A stretch of 64,000 nucleotides of DNA, taken from NCBI GenBank assembly GCA_022824005.1, contig JAJEBG010000007.1, forward strand, positions 39,284 to 103,283. Reading direction: 5' to 3'. The notes below the pieces were generated by a model. The model did not search any database, was not told the DNA's origin, and worked only from the letters and a program-made list of their open reading frames with translations. Made by a program: the position numbers and the translations under genes. Source of the stretch: Paracoccaceae bacterium (GTDB lineage: Bacteria; Pseudomonadota; Alphaproteobacteria; Rhodobacterales; Rhodobacteraceae). Each line of letters starts with the position of its first letter. Positions within the stretch are counted from its first letter, which is position 1. Below, piece by piece: positions 28,456-37,190 of the stretch.

Positions 28456-29475
28456 ATGCCTAACTTAAATCGACGTCAAACTTTGGGTCTCATGGGTGCA
28501 GCCGCGACGGCCACCCTTGCGACCCCAGCCATCGCCATGAACAAGAAAATTGTGGTCGGTGCACTTCGCCTCACGAGTCACTCCGGTAGCTTTGTTGCTT
28601 TAAATAATGGTTATTTCAAAGATGCCGGTCTTGATGCCGAGTTGAGGTTCTTTCAGGCAGCGCAACCCGTCGCCGTCGCGATCGCGTCTGGGGATGTAGA
28701 TTATGGCGTGACAGCCATCACGGGCGGATTGATCAATCTCGCTGAAAAAGGCGCAGTCAAAGTTGTCGGTGGCGCTCTACGTGAGGAGGCCGGCATTCAG
28801 GGAATGCAAATCATGGCTTCCAAAGCGGCACATGAGGCGGGGTTGACCTCACCTGATAAACTAGATGGGAAACGTTACGGCGTCACTCAATCTGGCTCCT
28901 CCTTTCATTATGTCGGATCAAGGGTCGCGGCTCAGTTTGGCGGAACACCAAGATTCGTGCCTCTACAAAAAGTCGGCGCCATCATCGGTGCCTTAAAATC
29001 AGGTCAAATTGATGCTTGGAACATTGTACCCCATATCGCTAAAGGCCTGATTGGGTCAGGAGCGGCTCCCCTTATCGGTAATGTTGTGGATTATTTGCCG
29101 AATTACCAGATCACCACAGTGTTTACATCGGCAAAGAACGCTGACAATGAACGTGCGATGACTGAAGATTTCCTCGCGGCCTTCGGTGGTGGTGTGAGAG
29201 ACTATAACGCGACGATGGTTGATAAAGAAAATGGCGATGATGCCATCAATGCGATGGTCGATATCATTCACCAGTATGTTTATACCGACCGCCCGCGAGA
29301 AAAGGCGGCTCCCTCCATCATTGCCGGCTCCATGCGTCTCAGCCCGGATTCGGAACTTAATCTTGGCTCGGTCAGGGATCAAATGCAGTGGATGCAATCA
29401 GAGGACTTGATCAATTCAAGTGTGACACTCGATACTTTTGTTGACACTAGCTACGTCAAAACAATGGATACCTGA
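28456..29475 (+). CDS. NitT/TauT-type ABC transporter substrate-binding protein
   Basis: A 339-residue periplasmic binding protein with a Tat-like leader (NRRQTLGLMGAAATATLATP) and an NMT1/SsuA-type fold (SFVALNNGYFKDAGLDAEL, VAIASGDVDYGVTAITGGL). Binding proteins of this class serve nitrate, sulfonates, taurine, pyrimidines and aromatic acids. A stable hairpin follows the stop, before the ATPase gene, which would favour high levels of the binding protein over the membrane parts. The substrate is undetermined. Confidence 0.8.
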   Translation: MPNLNRRQTLGLMGAAATATLATPAIAMNKKIVVGALRLTSHSGSFVALNNGYFKDAGLDAELRFFQAAQPVAVAIASGDVDYGVTAITGGLINLAEKGAVKVVGGALREEAGIQGMQIMASKAAHEAGLTSPDKLDGKRYGVTQSGSSFHYVGSRVAAQFGGTPRFVPLQKVGAIIGALKSGQIDAWNIVPHIAKGLIGSGAAPLIGNVVDYLPNYQITTVFTSAKNADNERAMTEDFLAAFGGGVRDYNATMVDKENGDDAINAMVDIIHQYVYTDRPREKAAPSIIAGSMRLSPDSELNLGSVRDQMQWMQSEDLINSSVTLDTFVDTSYVKTMDT

Positions 29476-29485
29476 TCACATTTTC

Positions 29486-29521
29486 AATACGGGCGATCAC
29501 GAGATCGCCTGTATTCTCTTT
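29486..29521 (+). terminator. Intercistronic hairpin, attenuating terminator candidate
   Basis: A 13-bp stem (29486-29498 with 29503-29515, one G-U pair) closes a 4-nt ACGA loop and is followed by CTCTTTTA. It sits 10 nt after the binding-protein stop codon and before the ATPase gene. Partial termination or 3'-end protection at this place is a familiar way to make more binding protein than transporter. Confidence 0.55.
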
Positions 29522-29538
29522 TATTTGAGATTGGTCAC

Positions 29539-30306
29539 ATGGATATCCGTCTTGATGGCATCAGCCACTTTTACGGCGCGACGGAAGTTCTTCGCGACGT
29601 TACCCAAGACATACCTTCAGGTAAAATTGTCTGTTTGGTCGGGCCATCGGGCTGTGGAAAATCCACTCTGCTAAGATTCATTGGTGGTTTGGAGAGACCA
29701 AGCAAAGGGCGAGTTCTGCAATTGGGCATTCCCCCTTCTGACTGTCTCAACCCTCTCACTTTTGTCTTTCAGGACTTTTCCCTACTGCCATGGCGCTCCG
29801 TTCGGGGGAATGTATCTCTTGTTCTTGAAGATCACGGCATTCGAGGAAAAAAGGCTCAAACCATTATTAATGATGTTTTGCGACGTACAAAGCTTTCAGA
29901 TTTTTCCCGCGCCCTACCCAAACAATTGTCGGGTGGAATGAAACAGCGGGTGGCGATTGCCCGCGCTTTGGCAGTCAATCCCGCCGTAATGCTCCTTGAC
30001 GAGCCGTTCTCAGCACTCGACAGTCAAACCTGCGAACTTCTTATGGACGACTTGATCACCCTTTGGACTCGCCAGCCTTTCACCGCGGTTTATGTCACCC
30101 ACAACTTGACGGAAGCGGTTCGACTTGGTCATCGAATTATCGTGCTGTCCCGTCGCCCTGGAATGATCCACGAAATCAAAGAAATTGACCGGCCTCTAAG
30201 TGAACGGAGTTACGCTGACCCAGAGCTTGAAACGATTCGCAAAGAACTCTGGGAGTTGATGCGGGAGGAAGCCCGCGCCGCTGACGAAGAGCTTCAACAT
30301 GTCTGA
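29539..30306 (+). CDS. NitT/TauT-type ABC transporter ATP-binding protein
   Basis: A 255-residue ATPase of the SsuB/TauB class, with Walker A GPSGCGKST, signature LSGGMKQRVAIARAL, Walker B VMLLDEPFSALD and switch YVTHNLTEAV. It also contains FVFQDFSLLPWRSVRGNV, the Q-loop region typical of this subfamily. It overlaps the permease gene by 8 bp. Confidence 0.87.
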   Translation: MDIRLDGISHFYGATEVLRDVTQDIPSGKIVCLVGPSGCGKSTLLRFIGGLERPSKGRVLQLGIPPSDCLNPLTFVFQDFSLLPWRSVRGNVSLVLEDHGIRGKKAQTIINDVLRRTKLSDFSRALPKQLSGGMKQRVAIARALAVNPAVMLLDEPFSALDSQTCELLMDDLITLWTRQPFTAVYVTHNLTEAVRLGHRIIVLSRRPGMIHEIKEIDRPLSERSYADPELETIRKELWELMREEARAADEELQHV

Positions 30307-31114
30307 TACTACCCTCCGAACCCCTACCCAACCAATCGAAATTCGTTTCCGTGGGGGTGGATTTGTTCCCCAAAGCCGCCGCTGGGTTGGAATGGTTGTG
30401 TTTATTTTTATCGTTCTTTTCATCCAGTGGGGTACCCAATCTGGACTCATCTCACCACTCACGCTTCCACAACCCGCTGATATCATGACGACCTTTGTCG
30501 AGTTATGGCAATCCAATCTCCTGTTTGCTCATCTCGCCCCCTCCCTTAGCCGCTTAGTCGTTGGCGCCCTCTTTGGTGCTAGCGTCGGCATCGCGGTGGG
30601 AATCATGATTGGGCTTTTCTCATATGTCCGAGAAGGTTTAGTTCCGCTGGTCGCCGCCATCTTTCCAATCCCAAAAATTGCCCTGTTGCCATTATTTGTT
30701 ATCTGGTTTGGTATTGGCGAGGGGTCAAAATATGCCCTGATTGCCTTTGGAACTTTTACCCCCACCGTTGTCGCCACCTATGGGGCCGTGGACAATGTTG
30801 ATCGCTCATTGATTCGAATGGGTCAGAGTTTCGGTCTTTCATGGTTTTCCATCGTGCGCAAAATCGTCTTGCCAGGCGCTATGCCGGGCATTCTCTCGGG
30901 ATTAAGAATCAGTTTAGCGATTGCCATCATTTTGTTGGTTGCAGCCGAAATGCTCGGCGCGGAATACGGAATCGGTGCCTACATTTTGGAGGCCGGCTCA
31001 CTTTACGATCTGGAACGGTTGTTTGCCGGAGTGGTCATTCTGTCACTGCTAGGCCTCCTGACTTCAGGCATCATTGGCTTCACCGAGCGCCGCTTGCTAG
31101 GTTGGCGGGTTTGA
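30299..31114 (+). CDS. NitT/TauT-type ABC transporter permease
   Basis: A 271-residue membrane protein of the BPD_transp_1 fold. It contains FPIPKIALLPLFVIWFGIGE and the EAA-type loop ILSGLRISLAIAIILLVAAEM, typical of SsuC/TauC-like permeases, with about six hydrophobic helices. The stop at 31112-31114 is followed within a few bases by a decayed IS1595 transposase, so any genes that once followed may have been lost. Confidence 0.85.
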   Translation: MSDTTLRTPTQPIEIRFRGGGFVPQSRRWVGMVVFIFIVLFIQWGTQSGLISPLTLPQPADIMTTFVELWQSNLLFAHLAPSLSRLVVGALFGASVGIAVGIMIGLFSYVREGLVPLVAAIFPIPKIALLPLFVIWFGIGEGSKYALIAFGTFTPTVVATYGAVDNVDRSLIRMGQSFGLSWFSIVRKIVLPGAMPGILSGLRISLAIAIILLVAAEMLGAEYGIGAYILEAGSLYDLERLFAGVVILSLLGLLTSGIIGFTERRLLGWRV

Positions 31115-31117
31115 AAT

Positions 31118-31825
31118 CTTTGCCGGTCCTGCAATCGCACTTTTGGAGCTACGCCCTTGAGCGGCCTGCACCGCAAAGACCTCTGGTTGGCGTTCAGCGA
31201 ATGCCTTTCTAATGGCGATACAGTGGCCGTTTAAGCGAAGCGCTGCGGCCTAGCAGGGAGTACAGCCTTTCACTGGCGACATCGTTTTCTTTCCGGGATC
31301 AATTCTGTCCCAGAATAACTGAAGGGCATTGTTGAAACTGACAAAACCTATTTCTTTGAATGCCGCAAAGGGGATCGTGTCTGGACGCGAGCCAAGGAAA
31401 GCAAATCCCCTTAAAAGGTGGTTCAGAAGGCACGCAAGTGCGGGGGCAAAGCCACAAAGCGGGTTTTATTTGATAAGCAGGCGCCGGTTCTAGTCGCGAC
31501 AGACCGCTCTGGCACAACCGTCAGCGCTGTCTCCCCCCAGCCCTGCAAGAGGATCTTGCACCGGTTATGGACAATGATGCATTGCTGACAACCGATGGCG
31601 GCACCAGCTATCCGCCTTGCGCTGCCGCTCTGAGTGTCAGTCACGAGGTTCTCAACCAATCCGCCGGAGAACGCGTGCGCGGTGAACTCCATATCCAGAA
31701 CATCAATAACCGTCATTCACGGCTTAAGTCCTTTATCGGCAGTTGAAAAGGGATCACCACAAATTACCTTGCCAGCTATTTGCGCTGGTTTTACTTCATA
31801 GTTCTGCAGAAGGACCCAATCCCGA
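31118..31825 (+). pseudogene. IS1595-family transposase fossil with multiple stops and frameshifts
   Basis: Fragments in changing frames align to an IS1595 transposase. First comes CRSCNRTFGA and GLHRKDLWLAFSECLSNGD up to a stop, then RCGLAGSTAFHWRHRFLSGI, then LKGIVETDKTYFFECRKGDR (with the catalytic Asp region), then DLAPVMDNDALLTTDGGTSY, NQSAGERVRGELHIQNINNR and SRLKSFIGS-stop-KGITTNYLASYLRWFY. At least three in-frame stops and several shifts show it is dead. The zinc ribbon is cut at its second half, so the 5' end is missing. It belongs to the same subfamily as the fragment at 4472-4891. Confidence 0.75.
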
Positions 31826-32204
31826 GGCACTGCCTCGCAGGAGTAGATATCAACACGATCTGCAAAAGCAATTCAATCACTCCTGCACGGCGCACCGTCT
31901 GCACATTGACGTTGAACAAACTGGCGATCTCACGCAACAGGCGGCGCTCGCTGTCACGCGTGCGGAGCACCTCAACTTTCTGATCCGACGATAGGGCATA
32001 GGCACGGCGTTCGCGACAGGTGAAGCTGCAGGGCGAAGTGCCACTCAATTGAATTGACCAATGCATCTTGGTCAGACAATTTTCATTCGAACTCGGCAAT
32101 AAATCTGGGCTACAGAAACAGCGACAACGGGTTTTCCAGTTCACACCGAATATATAGGAATATTTACTATCACTATTCGTCAACTTCTGTCGCGAAATCC
32201 TCAC
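31791..32204 (-). other. Degenerate region with an HTH-like fragment, possibly recombinase-derived
   Basis: A minus-strand frame of 137 codons beginning with GTG. Its middle, LSSDQKVEVLRTRDSERRLL followed by REIASLFNVNVQTVRR, resembles the C-terminal helix-turn-helix of serine recombinases or transposases. The rest has no recognisable domain and biased composition. It borders the IS1595 fossil and abuts the next gene through a GTGA overlap that may be chance. I read the 375 bp after the fossil as mobile-element debris rather than a functional gene. Confidence 0.25.
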
Positions 32205-32902
32205 TCGTTGGCGCGTCTCTTGAATCGAGGAATGTCAACTACATTAGGACTTGGCGGCGCATCGACGAGAAAATCAGCACGGACGGCGGCGCTGTCGAGT
32301 CTTTTGATCAGTTGGTTGCGCACATCTGCCCATCGAAGTCTGATTGAATTGGTCACGATCTCGCAATCAAGGTCTTTGAATTCATGTGTTACGGGAGCTG
32401 ACTCAATCAATATAACAGGACTGAGAGAGAAAGCCGTATCACCAATCGCTGAATTGGCCCATATAGTCTTGGTCGCGCGCGCTTTAAATTCTGACTCTGT
32501 GATGTCGTGACATTGTTCAGCAAATTCACCTTCAAAAGTATTCGCCACACATAAATCATGAAGTCGCTTTGCCAAAGCCACGGTATTTTCGTGTCCTAAA
32601 TCACTTCGATGAGCCACCAGCGCGGTGGCAAAGATGGTCAGATCCGAGAGGCAGGCTCCATAAACTCTCCATTTCGAATATTGTATTGATGGCAGGAACT
32701 TCTCATCAGTGAAGATTTCAACATACTCCCGCCCCATTCGAGTCTTTAGATATCCAAATAGAGAGGTTTGTGCGACATAGGCCGACCTCGTAGAGACAAA
32801 ATCAGCAAGTTGTGGAATTCGTTCAATCGGCGACTTGTCAAACCGAATACGCCAGACCTTTTGCATCGAAAGGGCAAATTGCTGTATCTGTTTCAATATC
32901 AT
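32201..32902 (-). CDS. Conserved hypothetical protein
   Basis: A 233-residue protein without a signal peptide or membrane segment. A recognisable conserved-looking stretch is STRSAYVAQTSLFGYLKTRM followed by GREYVEIFTDEKFLPSIQYSKW and ACLSDLTIFATAL. I recall similar proteins in other Alphaproteobacteria, but they have no assigned function, and I do not recognise a catalytic motif. It is divergent from the DUF4212/symporter operon with a 153-bp gap, and its 3' end touches the mobile-element debris. Confidence 0.55.
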   Translation of the reverse strand: MILKQIQQFALSMQKVWRIRFDKSPIERIPQLADFVSTRSAYVAQTSLFGYLKTRMGREYVEIFTDEKFLPSIQYSKWRVYGACLSDLTIFATALVAHRSDLGHENTVALAKRLHDLCVANTFEGEFAEQCHDITESEFKARATKTIWANSAIGDTAFSLSPVILIESAPVTHEFKDLDCEIVTNSIRLRWADVRNQLIKRLDSAAVRADFLVDAPPSPNVVDIPRFKRRANE

Positions 32903-32946
32903 GTCACACCAATCTTAAACAATCTTCTTCAAATCTTAAAATTTTA

Positions 32947-32976
32947 TTGAACTACGAAGGCTGCTTTTGGTATGAT
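32947..32976 (+). promoter_or_regulatory. Candidate sigma70-type promoter for the symporter operon
   Basis: TTGAAC (32947-32952), an 18-bp spacer and TATGAT (32971-32976) lie 80 bp upstream of the DUF4212 gene. The -10 match is good and the -35 moderate. Prediction from sequence only. Confidence 0.35.
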
Positions 32977-33055
32977 GGTCAGAACGAAGTTTGCAACGCA
33001 AAATATTGTCGTCTGTGAATTTTGTTGGATGCGTGAAAAGACGATTGGAGGATAC

Positions 33056-33316
33056 ATGTCTGAACCGACTCTGAAAATGGCTGAACATTGGCAAAAGACC
33101 CGCAATCTCACGATTGCTGTTCTGGTCATTTGGGCGATCTTTGCCTTTGTTGTCCATTGGTTTGCCAAGGGATTGAACGTTTCGTCGTTCCTTGGTTTTC
33201 CGTTAGGATACTACTTCGCGGTGCAGGGATCACTAGTGATCTTCGTGCTTCTTATCTTCGGTCAAAACCTGATGCAGGACAAGATCGACGCAGACGCTGG
33301 CATCAGCGAAAGTTGA
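33056..33316 (+). CDS. DUF4212 family small subunit of a sodium/solute symporter
   Basis: An 86-residue protein with two transmembrane helices (LTIAVLVIWAIFAFVVHWFA and YYFAVQGSLVIFVLLIFG). This is the pattern of the DUF4212/Na_symport_sm family, always encoded directly before a sodium:solute symporter, as here (11-bp gap). ATG 33056 has GGAGGA at 33047-33052; the frame is open further upstream, but that part is not protein-like. Presumed auxiliary subunit at the inner membrane. Confidence 0.85.
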   Translation: MSEPTLKMAEHWQKTRNLTIAVLVIWAIFAFVVHWFAKGLNVSSFLGFPLGYYFAVQGSLVIFVLLIFGQNLMQDKIDADAGISES

Positions 33317-33327
33317 GGAACTGAACA

Positions 33328-35154
33328 ATGGCAGAAAATTCAAGACAAGATTTCATCAAGAGTTTGCCCCGGATATACGGATTGTATACGGGCGGCTTTA
33401 TCGTTTTCATCTTTCTCATGGCGATCCTTGAGCAACTGGGGGTCGGTGCCGCCACTATTGGCATCTTGTTCGTCGCCTTCACCGTTGTCATTTACGCGGT
33501 TATTGGCTGGCTATCGCGAACAATGCAGGTCGACGCCTATTACGTCGCGGGCCGTGAAGTGCCACCCGTTTTCAATGGCATGGCCACAGCCGCCGATTGG
33601 ATGTCGGGGGCATCTTTCGTCGCCTTGGCGGGCGGAATCTACTTCGGCGGTCACGGCTATCTTGCGTTTGTTGTTGGATGGACAGGGGGCTATGTTCTCG
33701 TCAATTCCTTGCTTGCGCCGTATTTGAGAAAGTTCGGCTGCTACACGGTGCCGGATTTCATTGGCACGCGTTATGGCGGAAATCTGGCCCGCTTTATCGC
33801 CACGGTTATCCTTGTTGTCGCCTCATTCACTTATGTGACGGCACAAATCAATGCCAGTGGCACCATCGCGTCTCGCGCTTTGCTTATCCCGTTTGAATAT
33901 GGCGTGTGGTTTGGCCTACTTGGTATTCTTCTCTGCTCAATGTTGGGAGGCATGAGGGCCGTAACTTGGACACAAGTGGCTCAATACATCGTCCTAATTA
34001 TCGCTTATCTGGTACCGGTCATTTGGATGTCGAATGTACAGGGCTTTGGAATCATTCCCCATTTCAGCTACGGAGATGCTGTCAGCCGAATAGCAGAACT
34101 TGAGGCGTCCTTGGGCGTCGGTGCGGCGGCTGGAGGCGATGCGCCCTTCGGTGGTGTCCGAGTGTTGACCACTCTGCACAATGACCCGGGAACAGGCATG
34201 GCGAGCTGGAAATTTGTCACTCTGGCTCTTTGCATGATGGCGGGGACCGCGTCTCTGCCGCATATTCTCATGCGGTACTTTACCACGCCATCGGTTCGCG
34301 CGGCGCGCAAGTCGGTGTCTTGGTCGCTGCTCTTCATCTTCTTGCTCTATTTCACGGCTCCGGCTCTCGCGACGCTGACGAAATTGCAAGTGCTTGATCC
34401 AAATCTCGCCACCGGGATTATCGGTAAGTCGATTGATGAGGTCATGGCACTTGATTGGATCCAAAATTGGGAACAAGTCAAATTTTTGGCCATCAACGAT
34501 TTCAATGGGGACGGGCTTCTTCAGATCAATGAGTTCTTCATGCGACCCGACATTGTCGTGCTGGCAACCCCAGAAATTGCGGGACTCCCCTATGTGATTT
34601 CCGGGCTCGTCGCAGCGGGCGGTATGGCCGCGGCCATGTCAACCGCTGACGGTCTGCTCTTGGCCATCGCCAACGCGTTGAGCCACGACTTGTACTACAA
34701 GATAGTGGATCCAAAAGCTGATACACGAACCCGTCTTATTGTCGCCCGAATCTTGTTGATCGTTATCGGTGCCTTGGCGGCTGTGGTGGCAAGTTTCCGA
34801 CTCACAGGCATTCTCGGTGCCGTCGCATGGGCCTTTGACTTTGCGGCTTCTGGCCTCTTCTTCCCACTTGTCCTCGGCGTATGGTGGAAACGCGCCAACC
34901 GCCAGGGTGCCATCGCGGGAATGATTCTTGGTTTTGCCGCGGGTTCAGCCTATTTGTATATGGTCAGGTTTGTGGGGATGGATCCATGGCTCGGTATTGA
35001 CCATCTCAGGTTTGCCATCATCGGTATGCCGGTCAGTTTGATCGCCATGGTTGTGGTCAGTTTGGCCACTGAAGCCCCCGACGAGGAAACCCAGAAAATG
35101 GTTGACGCCGTTCGGGATCCATCGGGCCGGACTATTCTCGGTCAAGAACACTGA
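33328..35154 (+). CDS. Sodium:solute symporter family protein (VC_2705 type) with an EF-hand-like loop
   Basis: A 608-residue transporter of the SSS superfamily, related to acetate permease, with about 13 hydrophobic helices. Visible family motifs are YYVAGREVPPVFNGMATAAD, SFVALAGGIYFGGHGYLAF, GLVAAGGMAAAMSTADGLLLA and SHDLYYKIVDPKADT. Residues 391-402 (DFNGDGLLQINE) form a perfect EF-hand-type calcium loop between helices. Its pairing with DUF4212 places it in the VC_2705 branch, which is thought to carry small organic acids with sodium. A strong terminator follows at 35191. The substrate is not known. Confidence 0.87.
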   Translation: MAENSRQDFIKSLPRIYGLYTGGFIVFIFLMAILEQLGVGAATIGILFVAFTVVIYAVIGWLSRTMQVDAYYVAGREVPPVFNGMATAADWMSGASFVALAGGIYFGGHGYLAFVVGWTGGYVLVNSLLAPYLRKFGCYTVPDFIGTRYGGNLARFIATVILVVASFTYVTAQINASGTIASRALLIPFEYGVWFGLLGILLCSMLGGMRAVTWTQVAQYIVLIIAYLVPVIWMSNVQGFGIIPHFSYGDAVSRIAELEASLGVGAAAGGDAPFGGVRVLTTLHNDPGTGMASWKFVTLALCMMAGTASLPHILMRYFTTPSVRAARKSVSWSLLFIFLLYFTAPALATLTKLQVLDPNLATGIIGKSIDEVMALDWIQNWEQVKFLAINDFNGDGLLQINEFFMRPDIVVLATPEIAGLPYVISGLVAAGGMAAAMSTADGLLLAIANALSHDLYYKIVDPKADTRTRLIVARILLIVIGALAAVVASFRLTGILGAVAWAFDFAASGLFFPLVLGVWWKRANRQGAIAGMILGFAAGSAYLYMVRFVGMDPWLGIDHLRFAIIGMPVSLIAMVVVSLATEAPDEETQKMVDAVRDPSGRTILGQEH

Positions 35155-35190
35155 TTTGATGGCGTAAACCCATCACTCATAATTGATATT

Positions 35191-35228
35191 CAGGGGCAGG
35201 CTATAGTGTAACCTGCCCCTGTCTTTAT
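35191..35228 (+). terminator. Rho-independent terminator after the symporter operon
   Basis: CAGGGGCAGG (35191-35200) and CCTGCCCCTG (35212-35221) make a perfect 10-bp GC-rich stem with an 11-nt loop, followed by TCTTTATT. It closes the DUF4212-symporter transcript and lies 25 bp before the next start codon. Confidence 0.8.
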
Positions 35229-35245
35229 TGACGGTTTATCATTCA

Positions 35246-35602
35246 ATGGATTTCGCCTTTCAAGCCTTGCCATGGTGGATTATCATCATTGACTATGTCT
35301 TGGGTATGGTGATGTGGACCTTGATCGGCCGCGTGGCGATGAATTTCTTTTTGCCAATCGACAGTCAATTCTTCTTCATGAAAATTTTTGTTCGAATGAC
35401 CGATCCAATCATTCGAGTCTTTCGGCCCATCACACCGGGATTTCTTGCCCCGCCCCTCATCCCCCTATTTGTGGCTTGGTTTTTCTATATGGTCCGATTC
35501 TATATTATGCCTTGGTTAATGGGCTATTCCGTCATGGGCATGCTTTCCTTTCCCTTGGAAAGCGAGTTTGCGGCTGGCCTCTACAGTCTTTTTGGCAAAT
35601 AA
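35246..35602 (+). CDS. Small hydrophobic membrane protein, YggT-like topology
   Basis: A 118-residue protein with two to three hydrophobic segments: WWIIIIDYVLGMVMWTLIGR, PPLIPLFVAWFFYMVRFYIM and a weaker third. The central MTDPIIRVFRPITPGFLAP resembles the short P.R...P motif between helices of YggT-type proteins, but I am not certain of the family. The frame opens at TTG 35228, inside the terminator tail; ATG 35246 is more likely. It sits between the symporter terminator and a tRNA gene. Function unknown. Confidence 0.6.
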   Translation: MDFAFQALPWWIIIIDYVLGMVMWTLIGRVAMNFFLPIDSQFFFMKIFVRMTDPIIRVFRPITPGFLAPPLIPLFVAWFFYMVRFYIMPWLMGYSVMGMLSFPLESEFAAGLYSLFGK

Positions 35603-35705
35603 CGGGACTTCACCAGATCCACATTCCCTCGCTTTACCACTCAGGAAATTTCCGCTTCACGACGATGGTAAATTTCGTTATGCTTCGGCACGTCAACAAT
35701 TCTTC

Positions 35706-35781
<76 letters not shown>

Positions 35782-36000
35782 CTTCTCTGAAGATGAATTT
35801 TTGACTCTCTCTGGGGTTCTGTGAAGAGCCGATCAGCTCAAACGCCATAGGCCACTCTCTCTCGACATAGAGGCGCGTGATTTCATGCACCGACCGTCTT
35901 CTTTTAGTGATCCCCCAAGATTTTTTCACTGCCAATAACAATCTGTTCTTGATCGACAGATGTCTCTTGCATGATCAAAAATAATTTGTTAATCGTGCCG

Positions 36001-36190
36001 ACTCGGTTGCTTCGGCGGTGAAAATGCGCCGGAGTTGAAAAGGGAATGCGGTGAGGTCTAGCCATCAGGCGCCAATTCCGCGACTGCTCCGCACCTGTGA
36101 GTGGTGTGCGATTCGAAATCATTGACCGGCCTCACAGCCGGTTTAGGTTTGGGATAGGCGTGCGCCGTGAGTCAGGAGACCTGCCATTTC
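36001..36190 (+). promoter_or_regulatory. Cobalamin (adenosylcobalamin) riboswitch
   Basis: The RNA-like conserved blocks of the cobalamin aptamer are present in order. CGGTTGC opens the element; AAAAGGGAATGCGGTGA follows at 36038-36054; CGCCAATTCCGCGACTGC at 36070-36087 is followed by the CACCTGTGA block; GAGTCAGGAGACCTGCC, the B12-box region, is at 36169-36185. It lies about 100 bp upstream of btuD-btuF-btuC, whose uptake function fits. Binding of cobalamin would be expected to repress the operon. I judge the 5' and 3' limits to within about 20 bp. Confidence 0.9.
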
Positions 36191-36292
36191 TTAACCTTTT
36201 GAACCTTTTCGGGCGGTTTGAAGGTCAGCAATGGATGGCACACGACTGTCTAGCGCCCACCTTCAATCAACCTATTAATAGGGTAGGTCGAT

Positions 36293-37126
36293 ATGATGGA
36301 CGGTCAAATCTTCTTTCCTGATCAAACTTCTTCTGAAGATCATTCATTTCAAGGGTCTCAATTGTCCGCTCAAGATGTGGACTTCCGTCCCGCACGAGGC
36401 GCACCGAGATTGATTCAAGACATACAATTGGAGGTCAATCCAGGTGAGTTCCTCGCTATTGTGGGACCCAATGGCGCGGGGAAATCAACTCTGCTCAGAA
36501 TGATATATGGATTCTACCGTCCATCCAAAGGTTCAATTAAAATTGACGGCGTTGATATCAAACGATTTTCGTCGCGCCAATTGGCACGACGAGTCGCGGC
36601 AGTGCTCCAAGAAAAACCGGCTCAATTTGCTCTGAATGTTGAAGAAGCCGTTGCATTGGGCCGCATCCCTCACCGGTCGGGATTTTCAAACCATGACTCC
36701 TCTGATCAGATCAAAATTCAAGAAACTCTTACACTCCTTGAATTAGAAACCATGCGAACTCGTCCGTTGAATGAACTTTCGGGCGGCGAGAGGCAGCGGG
36801 TCATGCTCGCCCGAGCTCTTGCGCAGCAACCAAGAATTCTTGTCTTGGATGAACCTACCAACCACCTTGATATACGATTCAAGTTGAAAATGCTCAAACT
36901 GCTGAAACAGCTGAATTTGACCGTCATTTGCAGTCTACATGAATTAAACTCTGCGCTCGAATTTGCCGACAAGGTGTTGCTGATTGCTGATGGAAAAATG
37001 TTGGCTTTTGGCGATCCCACAGAAGTTCTCACCGCTGAAAAACTGTCACTGGCATTTGATGTCGAAGTCATCCCCGATCGATTGCAAAATTGTGGGCGAG
37101 TTCACTTTTCCTTCGCCGTCCCCTGA
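36293..37126 (+). CDS. btuD: Cobalamin-type ABC transporter ATP-binding protein
   Basis: A 277-residue ATPase of the FecCD-associated class: Walker A GPNGAGKST, LARRVAAVLQEKPAQFALNV at the Q-loop, signature LSGGERQRVMLARAL, Walker B ILVLDEPTNHLD. The class imports siderophores, heme or cobalamin; the upstream cobalamin riboswitch points to corrinoids. The order here is btuD-btuF-btuC. Start ATG 36293 (ATG 36296 is an equal alternative). About 30 residues precede the usual ABC start. Confidence 0.85.
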   Translation: MMDGQIFFPDQTSSEDHSFQGSQLSAQDVDFRPARGAPRLIQDIQLEVNPGEFLAIVGPNGAGKSTLLRMIYGFYRPSKGSIKIDGVDIKRFSSRQLARRVAAVLQEKPAQFALNVEEAVALGRIPHRSGFSNHDSSDQIKIQETLTLLELETMRTRPLNELSGGERQRVMLARALAQQPRILVLDEPTNHLDIRFKLKMLKLLKQLNLTVICSLHELNSALEFADKVLLIADGKMLAFGDPTEVLTAEKLSLAFDVEVIPDRLQNCGRVHFSFAVP

Positions 37127-37190
37127 AACTCTTGTCATCCATTACCGCCCTCATCGGGCAATCAGACCTAAAAGAAGGGATTGGTCTCTC

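Noticed and set aside
35904..36122. Minus-strand 72-codon frame upstream of btuD
   Set aside because: It lies antisense to the conserved core of the cobalamin riboswitch; the apparent coding signal comes from the structured RNA.
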